Positions 18,231 to 26,493 of a stretch of 64,000 nt of DNA are shown here, one piece after another (the stretch's first letter is position 1; each line of letters begins with the position of its first letter). The translations under genes and the position numbers were made by a program. Below the pieces are notes generated by a model. It did no database searches, had not been told where the DNA came from, and saw only the letters and a list, made by a program, of their open reading frames with translations. The stretch is from positions 1 through 64,000 of the forward strand of contig CAMYMH010000007.1 of the NCBI GenBank assembly GCA_947259275.1, given 5' to 3'. Origin of the DNA: an uncultured Acidimicrobiaceae bacterium. Its GTDB lineage: Bacteria > Actinomycetota > Acidimicrobiia > Spongiisociales > SHLN01.

Positions 18231-19778
18231 TCAAGATGGGGGCATCGCGCCCCCCTCGGCCGTCCGCCGTTTCACGAAGTCGTCGAGCTCTGCTCGAATC
18301 GAGCCGTCGAGGGGGGGCGGCTCGAAGTCGGCGACAATCCGTTTCCAGATCGGGTTGGCTCGCTGGGCGGCCGTCTGCGAGCCCGCTTCGGTCCACTGTC
18401 CGAAGTTCTGGCGCGTGAACACGATCGGCTCATAGAACGCCGAGTCGTAGCGCTCCAGCGTGTGATCCGTCCCGAAGAAGTGACCCCCGGGCTCGACTGC
18501 TCCGATGGCGTCGACTCCGATCTCAGCTTCCGACGTTTCCACCGACCGGAAGACCTCGGCGAACATCTGGACCATTTCGACATCGAGGATGTACTTCTCG
18601 AACGATGCGCTGAGGCCCGACTCGATCCACCCGGCGGCATGGATGATGATGTTGGCACCGGCCAGAACCGCGCCCATCATGTTCATCATCGTTTCGTAGC
18701 CGGCCTGGGCATCGGCCACCACGGAAGTGCTTACCGCCGATGATCGCCAGGGAAGTCCGATCAGGCGGGCCAGCTGCCCACTGGCCAGGGCGGCCTTGAC
18801 GGCTTCAGGTGTTCCGAAGGCGGGCGCACCGGACCGCATGTCCACGTTGGACGTGAAGGCTCCGTACACGACCGGTGCCCCCGGTCGAACGACCTGAGCG
18901 AGGGTGATGCCGGCGAGCGCCTCGGCATGCTGGAGCGTGAGGGCTCCCGACAGCGTCACCGGCGCCATCGCCCCGGCCAGCGTGAAAGGCGTGATCACCG
19001 ACACCTGGTTGGCCTCGGCAAACTGGATGATGCCGAGACACATCGGCACGTCCAGCTGGCGGGGTGAATTGGTGTTGATGATCGTGAAGCAGTGGGCCCG
19101 GGTCGCGAACTCATCCTCGGTGAGGCCGTGAACGATGCGGGTCATCTCGAAGCAGTCCGCCACCTTCTCCCGCCCGCGGGCGTAGATGAACGGCGCCTTG
19201 TCGCTCAATGTCAGCATCGCCGTGGTGGTGGCGAGGTGCCGCACTGCCAGCGGCACATCTTGTGGTTCCACTACCGGATCGTTGGTGTGAATGACGTCGA
19301 AGTGCTGCGCGAGCCGCACGAAGTTCTCGAAGTCCTCCAGGGTCCCGGTTTGCCTCCCCCGGTCGAGGTCGGTGGCATGGGGGGGACCGCCGGCCGGAAT
19401 CATCACCACGTTGCGACCCCCAACCGTGACCCGCCGGGTTGGATTTCGCGGGGTGATGTCAAACTCTGCCGGAGCCGCCGACAGCGAGGCGGCTACCAGG
19501 TCGGGATCGAATCGCACCAGTTGCTCGTCCTCGTCGACGGTGGCCCCGGCGGATCTCAATCGGGAGCGCGCCTCCGGCAGCAGAACGCGAATCCCGTGGT
19601 CGGCCAGCACTTGCAGGGCGGCCTGGTGAATGTCCACAACCTGGGAATCGTCCAGCACCCGGAGCGGGGGATATGGGTTGACCAGGCGCCGATAGTGAGC
19701 CGTCGCCGGCGCTGAGACTTCCCGGTCCTTCCGTCCCCGGCGCCGCCCGCGGGCGCGGTCCGCTTGGCTCGCTGCCAT
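18231..19778 (-). CDS. MttB-family (trimethylamine/glycine betaine:corrinoid) methyltransferase, paralogue 1
   Basis: 515 residues from the ATG at 19778; a start at 19868 would add 30 unlikely residues. After a basic leader (RARGRRRGRKDREV) comes the MttB barrel: NPYPPLRVLDDSQVVDIHQA, VLADHGIRVLLPEARSRL, INTNSPRQLDVPMCLGI, TPFTLAGAMAPVTLSGAL, GAFTSNVDMRSGAPAFGTPE, and DAIGAVEPGGHFFGTDHTLE. These enzymes move a methyl from a quaternary amine to a corrinoid protein. No UAG occurs in frame, so it is a non-pyrrolysine member like glycine betaine methyltransferase MtgB. It heads the operon with soxBDAG and shares long identical stretches with the MttB at 32370-33905. On the minus strand a TATTAT hexamer at 19803-19808 is a possible -10 box. 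Confidence 0.9.
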   Translation of the reverse strand: MAASQADRARGRRRGRKDREVSAPATAHYRRLVNPYPPLRVLDDSQVVDIHQAALQVLADHGIRVLLPEARSRLRSAGATVDEDEQLVRFDPDLVAASLSAAPAEFDITPRNPTRRVTVGGRNVVMIPAGGPPHATDLDRGRQTGTLEDFENFVRLAQHFDVIHTNDPVVEPQDVPLAVRHLATTTAMLTLSDKAPFIYARGREKVADCFEMTRIVHGLTEDEFATRAHCFTIINTNSPRQLDVPMCLGIIQFAEANQVSVITPFTLAGAMAPVTLSGALTLQHAEALAGITLAQVVRPGAPVVYGAFTSNVDMRSGAPAFGTPEAVKAALASGQLARLIGLPWRSSAVSTSVVADAQAGYETMMNMMGAVLAGANIIIHAAGWIESGLSASFEKYILDVEMVQMFAEVFRSVETSEAEIGVDAIGAVEPGGHFFGTDHTLERYDSAFYEPIVFTRQNFGQWTEAGSQTAAQRANPIWKRIVADFEPPPLDGSIRAELDDFVKRRTAEGGAMPPS

Positions 19779-19945
19779 CAGGCAACCACTCGCCGGGGAT
19801 CGATAATACGAGTCTTCGCCCGACCGCGGCTCGACCAGGGCAGGATCGCGGCTGCCGTCATACTCCAATCCTTCCGTCTAGAGGGCCGGGTTACTCTATT
19901 CCGGACTGGAGCACGGAGGCAGCTGCACCCGACGAGGAGGCAACG

Positions 19946-21286
19946 ATGACCACGGCCCTACCTGAAGCAGCCGCATACGTCATCGTCGGGGGCGGTGTCC
20001 ACGGTCTGAGTACCGCCTGGCATCTGGCAATGGAGCTTGAGAAGAGTGGCGCCGGGTCTGGTGCGGATGTCGTGCTGCTCGACAAGACCGGTCCGGGTGC
20101 CGGTGCCACCGGCATCGCCTGCGGATGCGTGCGCAACTTCTACATGACCGAGCCGCTCCACGCCATCGTTCGGGAGTCGGTCGATGTGTGGAACTACGAC
20201 CCGGTGCTTTTCGGCTTCCAGCAGGTCGGGTACATCTCATGCGGCGAGGAGAATCAGATCGCCGACTACGAACGCATCCATCGCAGCCAGAACAAGGTCG
20301 GCTACACATCTGACCTGTACGTCGGCCAGGACGCCCGCGACTTTCTGACCGGTGTCTGGCCCGATTTCAAGCACCATACGATCGACGTGGCGATTCACGA
20401 GCGCTTGAGCGGCTACGCCGGAACCGCCCAAACGGTCAAGGGGCTCGCCGAAATGTGCACTCGACATGGCGTCCAGATCCACTCCGGCGTTGAGGTGACG
20501 GGCTACGACGTCCAGGGCGGTCAGGTCAGAGCTCTCGAGACCAACCAGGGGAGCATCAAGGCCGATGTCGTCTTCCTGTGCATGGGGGCATGGGTTCCCG
20601 CCCATTGGGAAATGCTCGGCAAGCCGATGACGCTCGACGTCGGGTATGCGGATGGGTCCCTGGTGGAGGACAAGGACATGTGGACCTATTGGCGCCTGGA
20701 GGAGGGCGAGATCTACCACGACGGGCCGTACTACACCGCCGACGGGCTCAACCCGCCCGTGCTTCACATCGAGCTGATGAGCACCCCAGTCCACGATCCC
20801 GAAACCGGTAGAGAGCTCGACGACAACGTATACGTCTATTGGAAGAACGGAACCGAGCGCATGGAGCGGCCGGGGATCCAGGGTGGAGCGATGCCGTTCG
20901 AGCTCGGCCCGCAGGCGAACGTCGAGCCCTACGGGCATGCCAACGACGAGTATCAGGCCCGCCCCGAGTTCGCCGACTACATCACCGCCTGTATGAGCAT
21001 GTTCATGAAACGATTCGAGGGAATCCGCCCCCAGTTCAAAGAGCGGCGCAACGGCGGGATCGGAGCATTCACCCCCGACAACGTACCGATCATCGACTGG
21101 ATCTTGCCAAACGTTTTCATGATCGCCGACTCCAATCACGGCTTCAAGATGACCGGCATCGGCAAGCTCGTCGCCCGGCAGATCCTCGGGTCACAGCCTG
21201 TGCCCCAGCTCCAACCGTTCTCCCTCGACCGCTACGCCCGGGGTGCGGCCTTCGGCTCGGGGACCACCCACTCCCCCTGGGTTTGA
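19946..21286 (+). CDS. FAD-dependent DAO-family oxidoreductase
   Basis: 446 residues, ATG preceded by GAGGAGG. It begins AAYVIVGGGVHGLSTAWHLAMEL (FAD site), then GAGATGIACGCVRNFYMTEPLHAI and FGFQQVGYISCGEENQ. The end, PDNVPIIDWILPNVFMIADS followed by NHGFKMTGIGKLVARQ, is the substrate-gate region of DAO oxidases. Length and motifs fit sarcosine/dimethylglycine oxidase-type enzymes without a GcvT domain. It is divergent from the MttB operon and shares its intergenic space (19779-19945), so the two may be co-regulated. Substrate unknown; an N-methyl amine is the natural guess from context. Confidence 0.82.
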   Translation: MTTALPEAAAYVIVGGGVHGLSTAWHLAMELEKSGAGSGADVVLLDKTGPGAGATGIACGCVRNFYMTEPLHAIVRESVDVWNYDPVLFGFQQVGYISCGEENQIADYERIHRSQNKVGYTSDLYVGQDARDFLTGVWPDFKHHTIDVAIHERLSGYAGTAQTVKGLAEMCTRHGVQIHSGVEVTGYDVQGGQVRALETNQGSIKADVVFLCMGAWVPAHWEMLGKPMTLDVGYADGSLVEDKDMWTYWRLEEGEIYHDGPYYTADGLNPPVLHIELMSTPVHDPETGRELDDNVYVYWKNGTERMERPGIQGGAMPFELGPQANVEPYGHANDEYQARPEFADYITACMSMFMKRFEGIRPQFKERRNGGIGAFTPDNVPIIDWILPNVFMIADSNHGFKMTGIGKLVARQILGSQPVPQLQPFSLDRYARGAAFGSGTTHSPWV

Positions 21287-21313
21287 TCCTTTCGATCGGC
21301 GAGCACAGCTTGG

Positions 21314-21664
21314 TCAGAAACCGTCGGTCATGAGGTAGTGAACGGTGGAGGGTCCGTCGAGGGCCTCACGGGCGGTATCTCCCACCTCCCCCAGCACCTG
21401 AATGCGTTCGATGTCGAGCAAGGCCAGGTACTCGTCGCCAAAGCCCTGCCGACGAACGTTGGCCATGTGGGTGAGCAGCGCCGCCTCCTCGGAGTAGCCA
21501 TCCTCGGTCACGAAACGGCCATCCCCAGAGACGAACCAGCCGTACGCCACCGTACCCGGCTCGTTTTCCTTCACAAACGCCGTCATCCGCCGACCGAGAT
21601 CCCGGAAGGCGGTGATCCTGCCGTCCTTGACCCGGCCATGTATGAGCACCCGAAACGTGGCCAT
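21314..21664 (-). CDS. Antibiotic biosynthesis monooxygenase-like (dimeric alpha/beta barrel) protein
   Basis: 116 residues from the ATG at 21664, preceded on its strand by AGGAGGAGCAGGAGG. The ATFRVLIHGRVKDG start, AFVKENEPGTVAYGWFVSGD and EEAALLTHMANV are the pattern of the small ABM/EthD-type ferredoxin-like fold. Members include monooxygenases and many proteins of unknown role. It is convergent with the DAO gene and divergent from the zinc dehydrogenase. No catalytic residue can be assigned. Confidence 0.7.
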   Translation of the reverse strand: MATFRVLIHGRVKDGRITAFRDLGRRMTAFVKENEPGTVAYGWFVSGDGRFVTEDGYSEEAALLTHMANVRRQGFGDEYLALLDIERIQVLGEVGDTAREALDGPSTVHYLMTDGF

Positions 21665-21776
21665 CCTCCTGCTCCTCCTCGTGGCGGCCGCCACTGTTGA
21701 ACCTACACCGGCCACCTGGGCTTACCCGCCATCCCAGCCACCGGCTCGAGCTACTGATGGGGCAGGGAGTGCCAGA

Positions 21777-22859
21777 ATGCCTGTCATGAAAGCAGCCGTT
21801 TGTTATGAGTTCGCTGAACCTCTCGTCATCGAGGATCTCTCACTGGCCGCCCCCGGACCCGACCAGGTCCGCGTCGAGCTGGCGGCCTGTGCCGTCTGCC
21901 ACAGCGATATCGCATTTGCCGAGGGAGCGTGGGGCGGCGATCTGCCGGCCGTATATGGACACGAGGCTTCTGGTCGGGTAGCCGAGATCGGTGCCGGAGT
22001 GGACGACTTGGCGGTGGGTGACCACGTGGTGGTAACCCTCATCCGCTCGTGCGGAAAATGTAAGTACTGCCGGCGCGGCTATGAAGTGGCCTGCGCAACC
22101 ACCTTCGAGGAGAACGCGCCCCTGCGGGATCCGGGGGGAAACGCCGTCTATCCGGCGATGAGAACCGGTGCGTTCGCCGAGGAAGTAGTGGTTCATCGAT
22201 CGCAGCTGGTCGCCATCGACCAACGAATGCCCCTGGAGGCGGCGGCCTTGCTCGGCTGCGGGGTGATCACCGGGGTGGGGTCGGTGACCAACGTCGCCCG
22301 TCTCCAGCCGGACGCCAACGTGGTGGTGGTCGGCACCGGAGGCGTCGGCCTCAACGTGGTCCAGGGAGCCGCCCTGGCGGGAGCGGCGGCGATCATCGCC
22401 GTCGATCTGTCCGACGACAAGCTGCAAGCGGCGAAGGATTTCGGTGCCACCCACATCGTGAACCCGTCGAGTGAGGAGGTGCCGGTCGCGGTTGCTTCGG
22501 TGACCGGAGACGAGATGGCCGATGCGGTCTTCGTGACCGTCACCGCCGCCGCCGCCTTCGACCAGGCACCGACCTTGCTGGCGCCGACGGGTGCGGTGGT
22601 GCTGGTCGGCCTGCCGCCGACGGGGGTCACGAGCACCTTCGACCCTCTGACGCTGGCAGACCAGAGCCAGCAAATGCTCGGCTCCAAGCTGGGAGCGGCC
22701 CGGATATCTGTCGAAATACCGGACCTGGTGGCTCTCTACCAAGAAGGCAGGCTCAAGCTCGACGAGCTGATCACCGGCCGGTATCCCCTCGATGAGATCA
22801 ACGAGGCAATCGCATCGGTGGAGCGGGGCGAGGCCCTCCGGCATCTGATCGTGTTCTGA
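21777..22859 (+). CDS. Zinc-dependent alcohol dehydrogenase, formaldehyde/S-hydroxymethyl-mycothiol dehydrogenase-like
   Basis: 360 residues from the ATG at 21777 (ATG 21786 is also possible); the longer frame to 21612 runs over the divergent gene. Catalytic zinc ligands: Cys in AACAVCHSD and His in VYGHEASG. Structural zinc: CGKCKYCRRGYEVAC. NAD site: VVVVGTGGVGLNVVQGAALA, with AVDLSDDKLQAAKDFGATH. The pattern is close to actinobacterial mycothiol-dependent formaldehyde dehydrogenase, which turns the formaldehyde adduct of mycothiol into a formyl adduct. That would suit its neighbours, whose amine oxidations release formaldehyde when THF is short. The alternative is an unrelated medium-chain alcohol dehydrogenase. 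Confidence 0.8.
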   Translation: MPVMKAAVCYEFAEPLVIEDLSLAAPGPDQVRVELAACAVCHSDIAFAEGAWGGDLPAVYGHEASGRVAEIGAGVDDLAVGDHVVVTLIRSCGKCKYCRRGYEVACATTFEENAPLRDPGGNAVYPAMRTGAFAEEVVVHRSQLVAIDQRMPLEAAALLGCGVITGVGSVTNVARLQPDANVVVVGTGGVGLNVVQGAALAGAAAIIAVDLSDDKLQAAKDFGATHIVNPSSEEVPVAVASVTGDEMADAVFVTVTAAAAFDQAPTLLAPTGAVVLVGLPPTGVTSTFDPLTLADQSQQMLGSKLGAARISVEIPDLVALYQEGRLKLDELITGRYPLDEINEAIASVERGEALRHLIVF

Positions 22860-22877
22860 ACCTACTTCCCGCCCTGA

Positions 22878-25295
22878 CTACAACCGCATGGCGGCGCCGG
22901 TTGGGTCGTAGGGGGAAGGGGCAATCACCCGGGCGGGCCGCTCCACCCCCACGATGTGGGTGGTCAGCTCGGTTCCCTCCGCCGCCAGGTCTCGATCGAC
23001 CAGCGCCATTGCCAGGCTCTTGCCGACCGTGTGGCCGTATTCGCCCGATGTGATATAGCCAACCCGGGTATCGCCATCCCACACCGGCTCATACCCGGTG
23101 GCGTCGGCGTCGATGGCATCGACCTCGAGCGTGATCAGCTTGCGGCGGGCGCCGTTGGTGTCTCTCTCCTTGCGGGCCGCCTCGGCACCGATGAAGTCGC
23201 CTTTCGACCAGTCGATCCACCGGTCCATGCCGGTCATGCCCGGCGTGTATTCCTGCCGGAACTCGGTCGACCAGATGCCGAAGCTCTTCTCCATCCTGAG
23301 CGAAAGGAGAGCGTTGTAGCCGTATTCGATGGCACCCAGGTCCTCTCCGGCTTTCAGCAGGAGCCGGCGCAGGGCAATGTGCTCGGCGGCCGAACAGTTG
23401 ATCTCGTAGCCGAGCTCCCCGACCACCGAAATCCTGCCCACCCGGGCGCGGATCATGCCAACGTCGAGTTCCCGGCATGCCATGAAACGGAACGCTTCGG
23501 GTGATATGTCGTCATGGGTCACCCTCTCCAGCAGCTGTCGCGACTTGGGTCCGGATAGGGCGAAGCCGATGACCGAATCCGATAGGTCACGTACCGTCAC
23601 CCCGTCTCCGAGGTGGTCGTTGAACCAGCGCATGTGCCAGGCCCGCAGGTAGTAGGAGCCGATGATCCACCAGGTGCCGTCCCCCCAGTTCGCCACGGTC
23701 AGGTCGCCCTTGAGGCGGCCATCGGGGCCCAGCATGGGGGCCAGCTTGATTCGTCCCGGGGCCGGCAGCCGGCTGGCAACCAGATGATCGAGCCAGCTCT
23801 CGGCGTTTGGCCCGGCGACCTCGTACCGGGCGTATCCCGAGACGTCGAGAACTCCAACATCGGAGCGCACCCGGCGGCATTCTTCGCCGACGATGTCGAA
23901 TACATTCGAGCGCCGCAGCGTCGGGACCTCCTCGAAGTCCCGATCTGCGAAGTAGATGGGAACCTCCAGACCGTACGAACACCCCCAGAAGGCACCGGCC
24001 TCGGTCATGGCGTCATAGGCCGGCGACATCAGCAGCGGGCGTCCCGCCCACAGCTGTTCGTTGGGGTAGGTCATCACAAAACGTCGGCTATAGAACTGGC
24101 CGGTCATCTGCCGGATGTACTCGCGGTTCTCCGCATAGGAGCCGAACCGGGCCACGTCCATTCCGAAAACGTCCTCCTGGGGCTCTCCTTCGATCATCCA
24201 CTCGGCCAGCGCCTTGCCGACGCCGCCACCTTGCAGGAACCCGGCCATGACCGCACAGGCCGACCAATAATTCCGCAAACCGGGCACCGGGCCAACCAGC
24301 GGGTTGCCGTCGGGAGAGAAAGTGAAAGCACCATTTATCCACTTGGTGATGCCGGCATCGTCGAGGACCGGATAGCGCGACACCGCGAACGAGAGCTCTC
24401 GGGAGATTCGGTCGACGTCGGGCGGAATCAGAGAGAAGCCGCTGTACTCCCAGGGAGCGCCGTCGATGTTCCAGTGCTGGTGGTCGAGCTCGTAGATGCC
24501 GACCAGCAAGCCGTTAAGCTCCTGGCGCATGTAGGTGAATCCCTCCAGGTCGATCATCATCGGCATCTCGAAGTCGAGCGCCTCAATCTCGGGAATCTGC
24601 TCGGTGAGCAGGAAGTGATGCGCCAGGGGTGAGAGCGGGAGCTCGACACCGGCCATCCGGCCGACCTGTTTGGCCCATAGCCCCCCGGCGTTCACGACAT
24701 GCTCGGCCACGATCGTGCCCTGCTCGGTGATCACGTCCCATGACCCGTCCCCCCGCGGATTCAGGTCCATCACGCGATTGTGCTCGATCACGTCGGCACC
24801 GCGCAGCCTGGCCGCCTTGGCGTAGGCGTGGACGACGGCTGAAGGATCGATGTAGCCCTCCCGGTCGGCCCACAGCCCCCCGAGCACGTCGTCGACCTTC
24901 ATGATCGGGCACCACTCCTTGATCTCATCCGGACCCATCAGCCTGATGTCTTCGATGCCCATCGTCTGGTAGACGCGATAGGTCGCCTGCAGCCACTCCC
25001 ACCGCTCCGGGGCCGAGGCGAAGGTGATGCCTCCCGCCATGTGCATGCCGATGTCCTGACCCGACTCCTGCTCGATTTCGGACAGCAGGTCGATCGTGTA
25101 GGCCTGGAGAGCGGCAATGTTGGGGTCGGCGTTGAGGGCATGGAATCCGCCCGCGGCGTGCCAGCTCGAACCGGCCGTCAACACGTCCCGTTCGACGATG
25201 GCAACGTCCGTCCAGCCGTGCCTGGCAAGGTGGTAGAGAACGCTGGCACCGACGACGCCCCCACCGATCACCACTACCCGGTACTGCGACTTCAT
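22878..25295 (-). CDS. Dimethylglycine dehydrogenase-like FAD/GcvT protein
   Basis: 805 residues from the ATG at 25295, preceded by GAGGAGAG on its strand. N-terminal DAO domain: VVVIGGGVVGASVLYHLARH, and TAGSSWHAAGGFHA whose His46 matches the histidine that binds FAD covalently in dimethylglycine dehydrogenase. The middle has INGAFTFSPDGNPLVGPVPG. From ~residue 420 the folate-binding GcvT domains follow (AFWGCSYGLEVPIYFAD, VGVLDVSGYARYEVAGP, YEINCSAAEHIALRRLL, GWSTEFRQ-like region, VGYITSGEYGHTVGKSLA). Expected reaction: dimethylglycine to sarcosine with capture of the methyl as methylene-THF. It lies 88 bases after the enolase gene, so it may be the last gene of the ABC-importer operon. Confidence 0.9.
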   Translation of the reverse strand: MKSQYRVVVIGGGVVGASVLYHLARHGWTDVAIVERDVLTAGSSWHAAGGFHALNADPNIAALQAYTIDLLSEIEQESGQDIGMHMAGGITFASAPERWEWLQATYRVYQTMGIEDIRLMGPDEIKEWCPIMKVDDVLGGLWADREGYIDPSAVVHAYAKAARLRGADVIEHNRVMDLNPRGDGSWDVITEQGTIVAEHVVNAGGLWAKQVGRMAGVELPLSPLAHHFLLTEQIPEIEALDFEMPMMIDLEGFTYMRQELNGLLVGIYELDHQHWNIDGAPWEYSGFSLIPPDVDRISRELSFAVSRYPVLDDAGITKWINGAFTFSPDGNPLVGPVPGLRNYWSACAVMAGFLQGGGVGKALAEWMIEGEPQEDVFGMDVARFGSYAENREYIRQMTGQFYSRRFVMTYPNEQLWAGRPLLMSPAYDAMTEAGAFWGCSYGLEVPIYFADRDFEEVPTLRRSNVFDIVGEECRRVRSDVGVLDVSGYARYEVAGPNAESWLDHLVASRLPAPGRIKLAPMLGPDGRLKGDLTVANWGDGTWWIIGSYYLRAWHMRWFNDHLGDGVTVRDLSDSVIGFALSGPKSRQLLERVTHDDISPEAFRFMACRELDVGMIRARVGRISVVGELGYEINCSAAEHIALRRLLLKAGEDLGAIEYGYNALLSLRMEKSFGIWSTEFRQEYTPGMTGMDRWIDWSKGDFIGAEAARKERDTNGARRKLITLEVDAIDADATGYEPVWDGDTRVGYITSGEYGHTVGKSLAMALVDRDLAAEGTELTTHIVGVERPARVIAPSPYDPTGAAMRL

Positions 25296-25383
25296 GATCT
25301 CTCCTCTGCGCTTCGGCCTCAGCCTACGGATTGAGCCGCCTGCCTGTCCGTCCGTCGGCCCGTCACCGATACTGAGCAGGCTT

Positions 25384-26493
25384 TCAGCCCACCCGCCACC
25401 GCTCGAGGGCGTCGAAGTCGGGCTCGACGCCGAGGCCCGGGCCTGCCGGCGGCGAGATCGTGCCGTCACCGGCAATCTCGAGTGGTGCCGGAAGCATGAA
25501 GTCTCTCCTGGCGGGCGACCATCCCGGGGGGTCGTAGGGGACCTCAATGAATGGGGCGGTCGAAAACGCCAGCGCAACGTGCAGGTTGGCCAGCAAGCCG
25601 TAACCGGTCGACCAGGTGTGGGGCGACCACAGTATCTGGGACTGTTTTGCCGATTCGGCCACCCGCCGCGTGCCCGCGACGCCGCCGGCGAGAACCACAT
25701 CGTTCTGGACGACGTCGAAGGCACCGGCACCGATCAGTCGCTGGGTCTCGGCCAGGGTCCGCACCATTTCGCCCCCGGCAATGGGGAGAGTTGCCACCCT
25801 GCGCAGCCGGACATAGTCGTCTACCAACGCCGGGTCGAGAGGCTCTTCCAGCCAGAACACGTCCAGGTCGGCGAGCGCTCGAGCGCACTCGGCAGCCGTA
25901 CCCAGATCCCAGCGTGGTGAACGGTCCCCCGGCATCCGCCACCCGTGGTTGGCGTCGACCAGGATGTCGACGGTGTCGCCGACCGCCTGGCGAACGGCTT
26001 CGACGATGGCTACATCCTCACGCCAATCACGATGGAACAGCCTGAGCTTGATTGCCCTGATCCCCTGCTCGCGCCACTGCAGAGTCCGTTCGGCCCGGGC
26101 TTCGGCCCCGAGCCGTTCACCAGTGGACGCGTACGCGGGGAATGAGCTCCGTGAGCCTTCCAGCCACTCGTGAAGCGGCTGGTCGAGCGATTTGGCCACC
26201 ACATCGTGGACGGCTACTTCCACCGTCCAGTTGCGGCCGCCGTGGAAGTCGACCGATTGACATATATCGAAGATTCGATCGCTGTCCACCGGGTCGCATC
26301 CGATGAGCAGCGTCTCCAGCAGGCCGAGGTCCGGAGCGGCCGCGCCTCCGGCGTGGCCTCGCAAGCCGGTGTCGGTGTGGACTGTGACAATCGACTCGTC
26401 CAAGTGCTGTCTCGGCCGGGGGTCCCAGGCCGCTTCAAACGGCGGGGCAAGCGGTAGTCGGTAGCGACGCGACTCCAGCGCCGTGATCTTCAC
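25384..26493 (-). CDS. Enolase-superfamily (mandelate racemase/muconate lactonizing) protein
   Basis: 369 residues, ATG overlapping the stop of the ABC ATPase gene by four bases. Capping domain at both ends; barrel with the K-x-R pair in AIKLRLFHRD, metal ligands Asp in ILVDANHGW, Glu in FWLEEPLD and Glu in IAGGEMV, an Asp in DVVQNDVVLAGGV and His in SPHTWSTG as possible His-Asp dyad. This resembles mandelate-racemase-type members that dehydrate or epimerise alpha-hydroxy or alpha-amino acids after proton abstraction. Being in the importer operon it probably acts on the imported compound or a derivative. Substrate unknown. Confidence 0.82.
   Translation of the reverse strand: MKITALESRRYRLPLAPPFEAAWDPRPRQHLDESIVTVHTDTGLRGHAGGAAAPDLGLLETLLIGCDPVDSDRIFDICQSVDFHGGRNWTVEVAVHDVVAKSLDQPLHEWLEGSRSSFPAYASTGERLGAEARAERTLQWREQGIRAIKLRLFHRDWREDVAIVEAVRQAVGDTVDILVDANHGWRMPGDRSPRWDLGTAAECARALADLDVFWLEEPLDPALVDDYVRLRRVATLPIAGGEMVRTLAETQRLIGAGAFDVVQNDVVLAGGVAGTRRVAESAKQSQILWSPHTWSTGYGLLANLHVALAFSTAPFIEVPYDPPGWSPARRDFMLPAPLEIAGDGTISPPAGPGLGVEPDFDALERWRVG

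Noticed and set aside
16978-18435. 485-codon plus-strand ORF
   Set aside because: It is the antisense shadow of the DAO oxidase gene; its protein has no family features and codon pattern follows the opposite strand.
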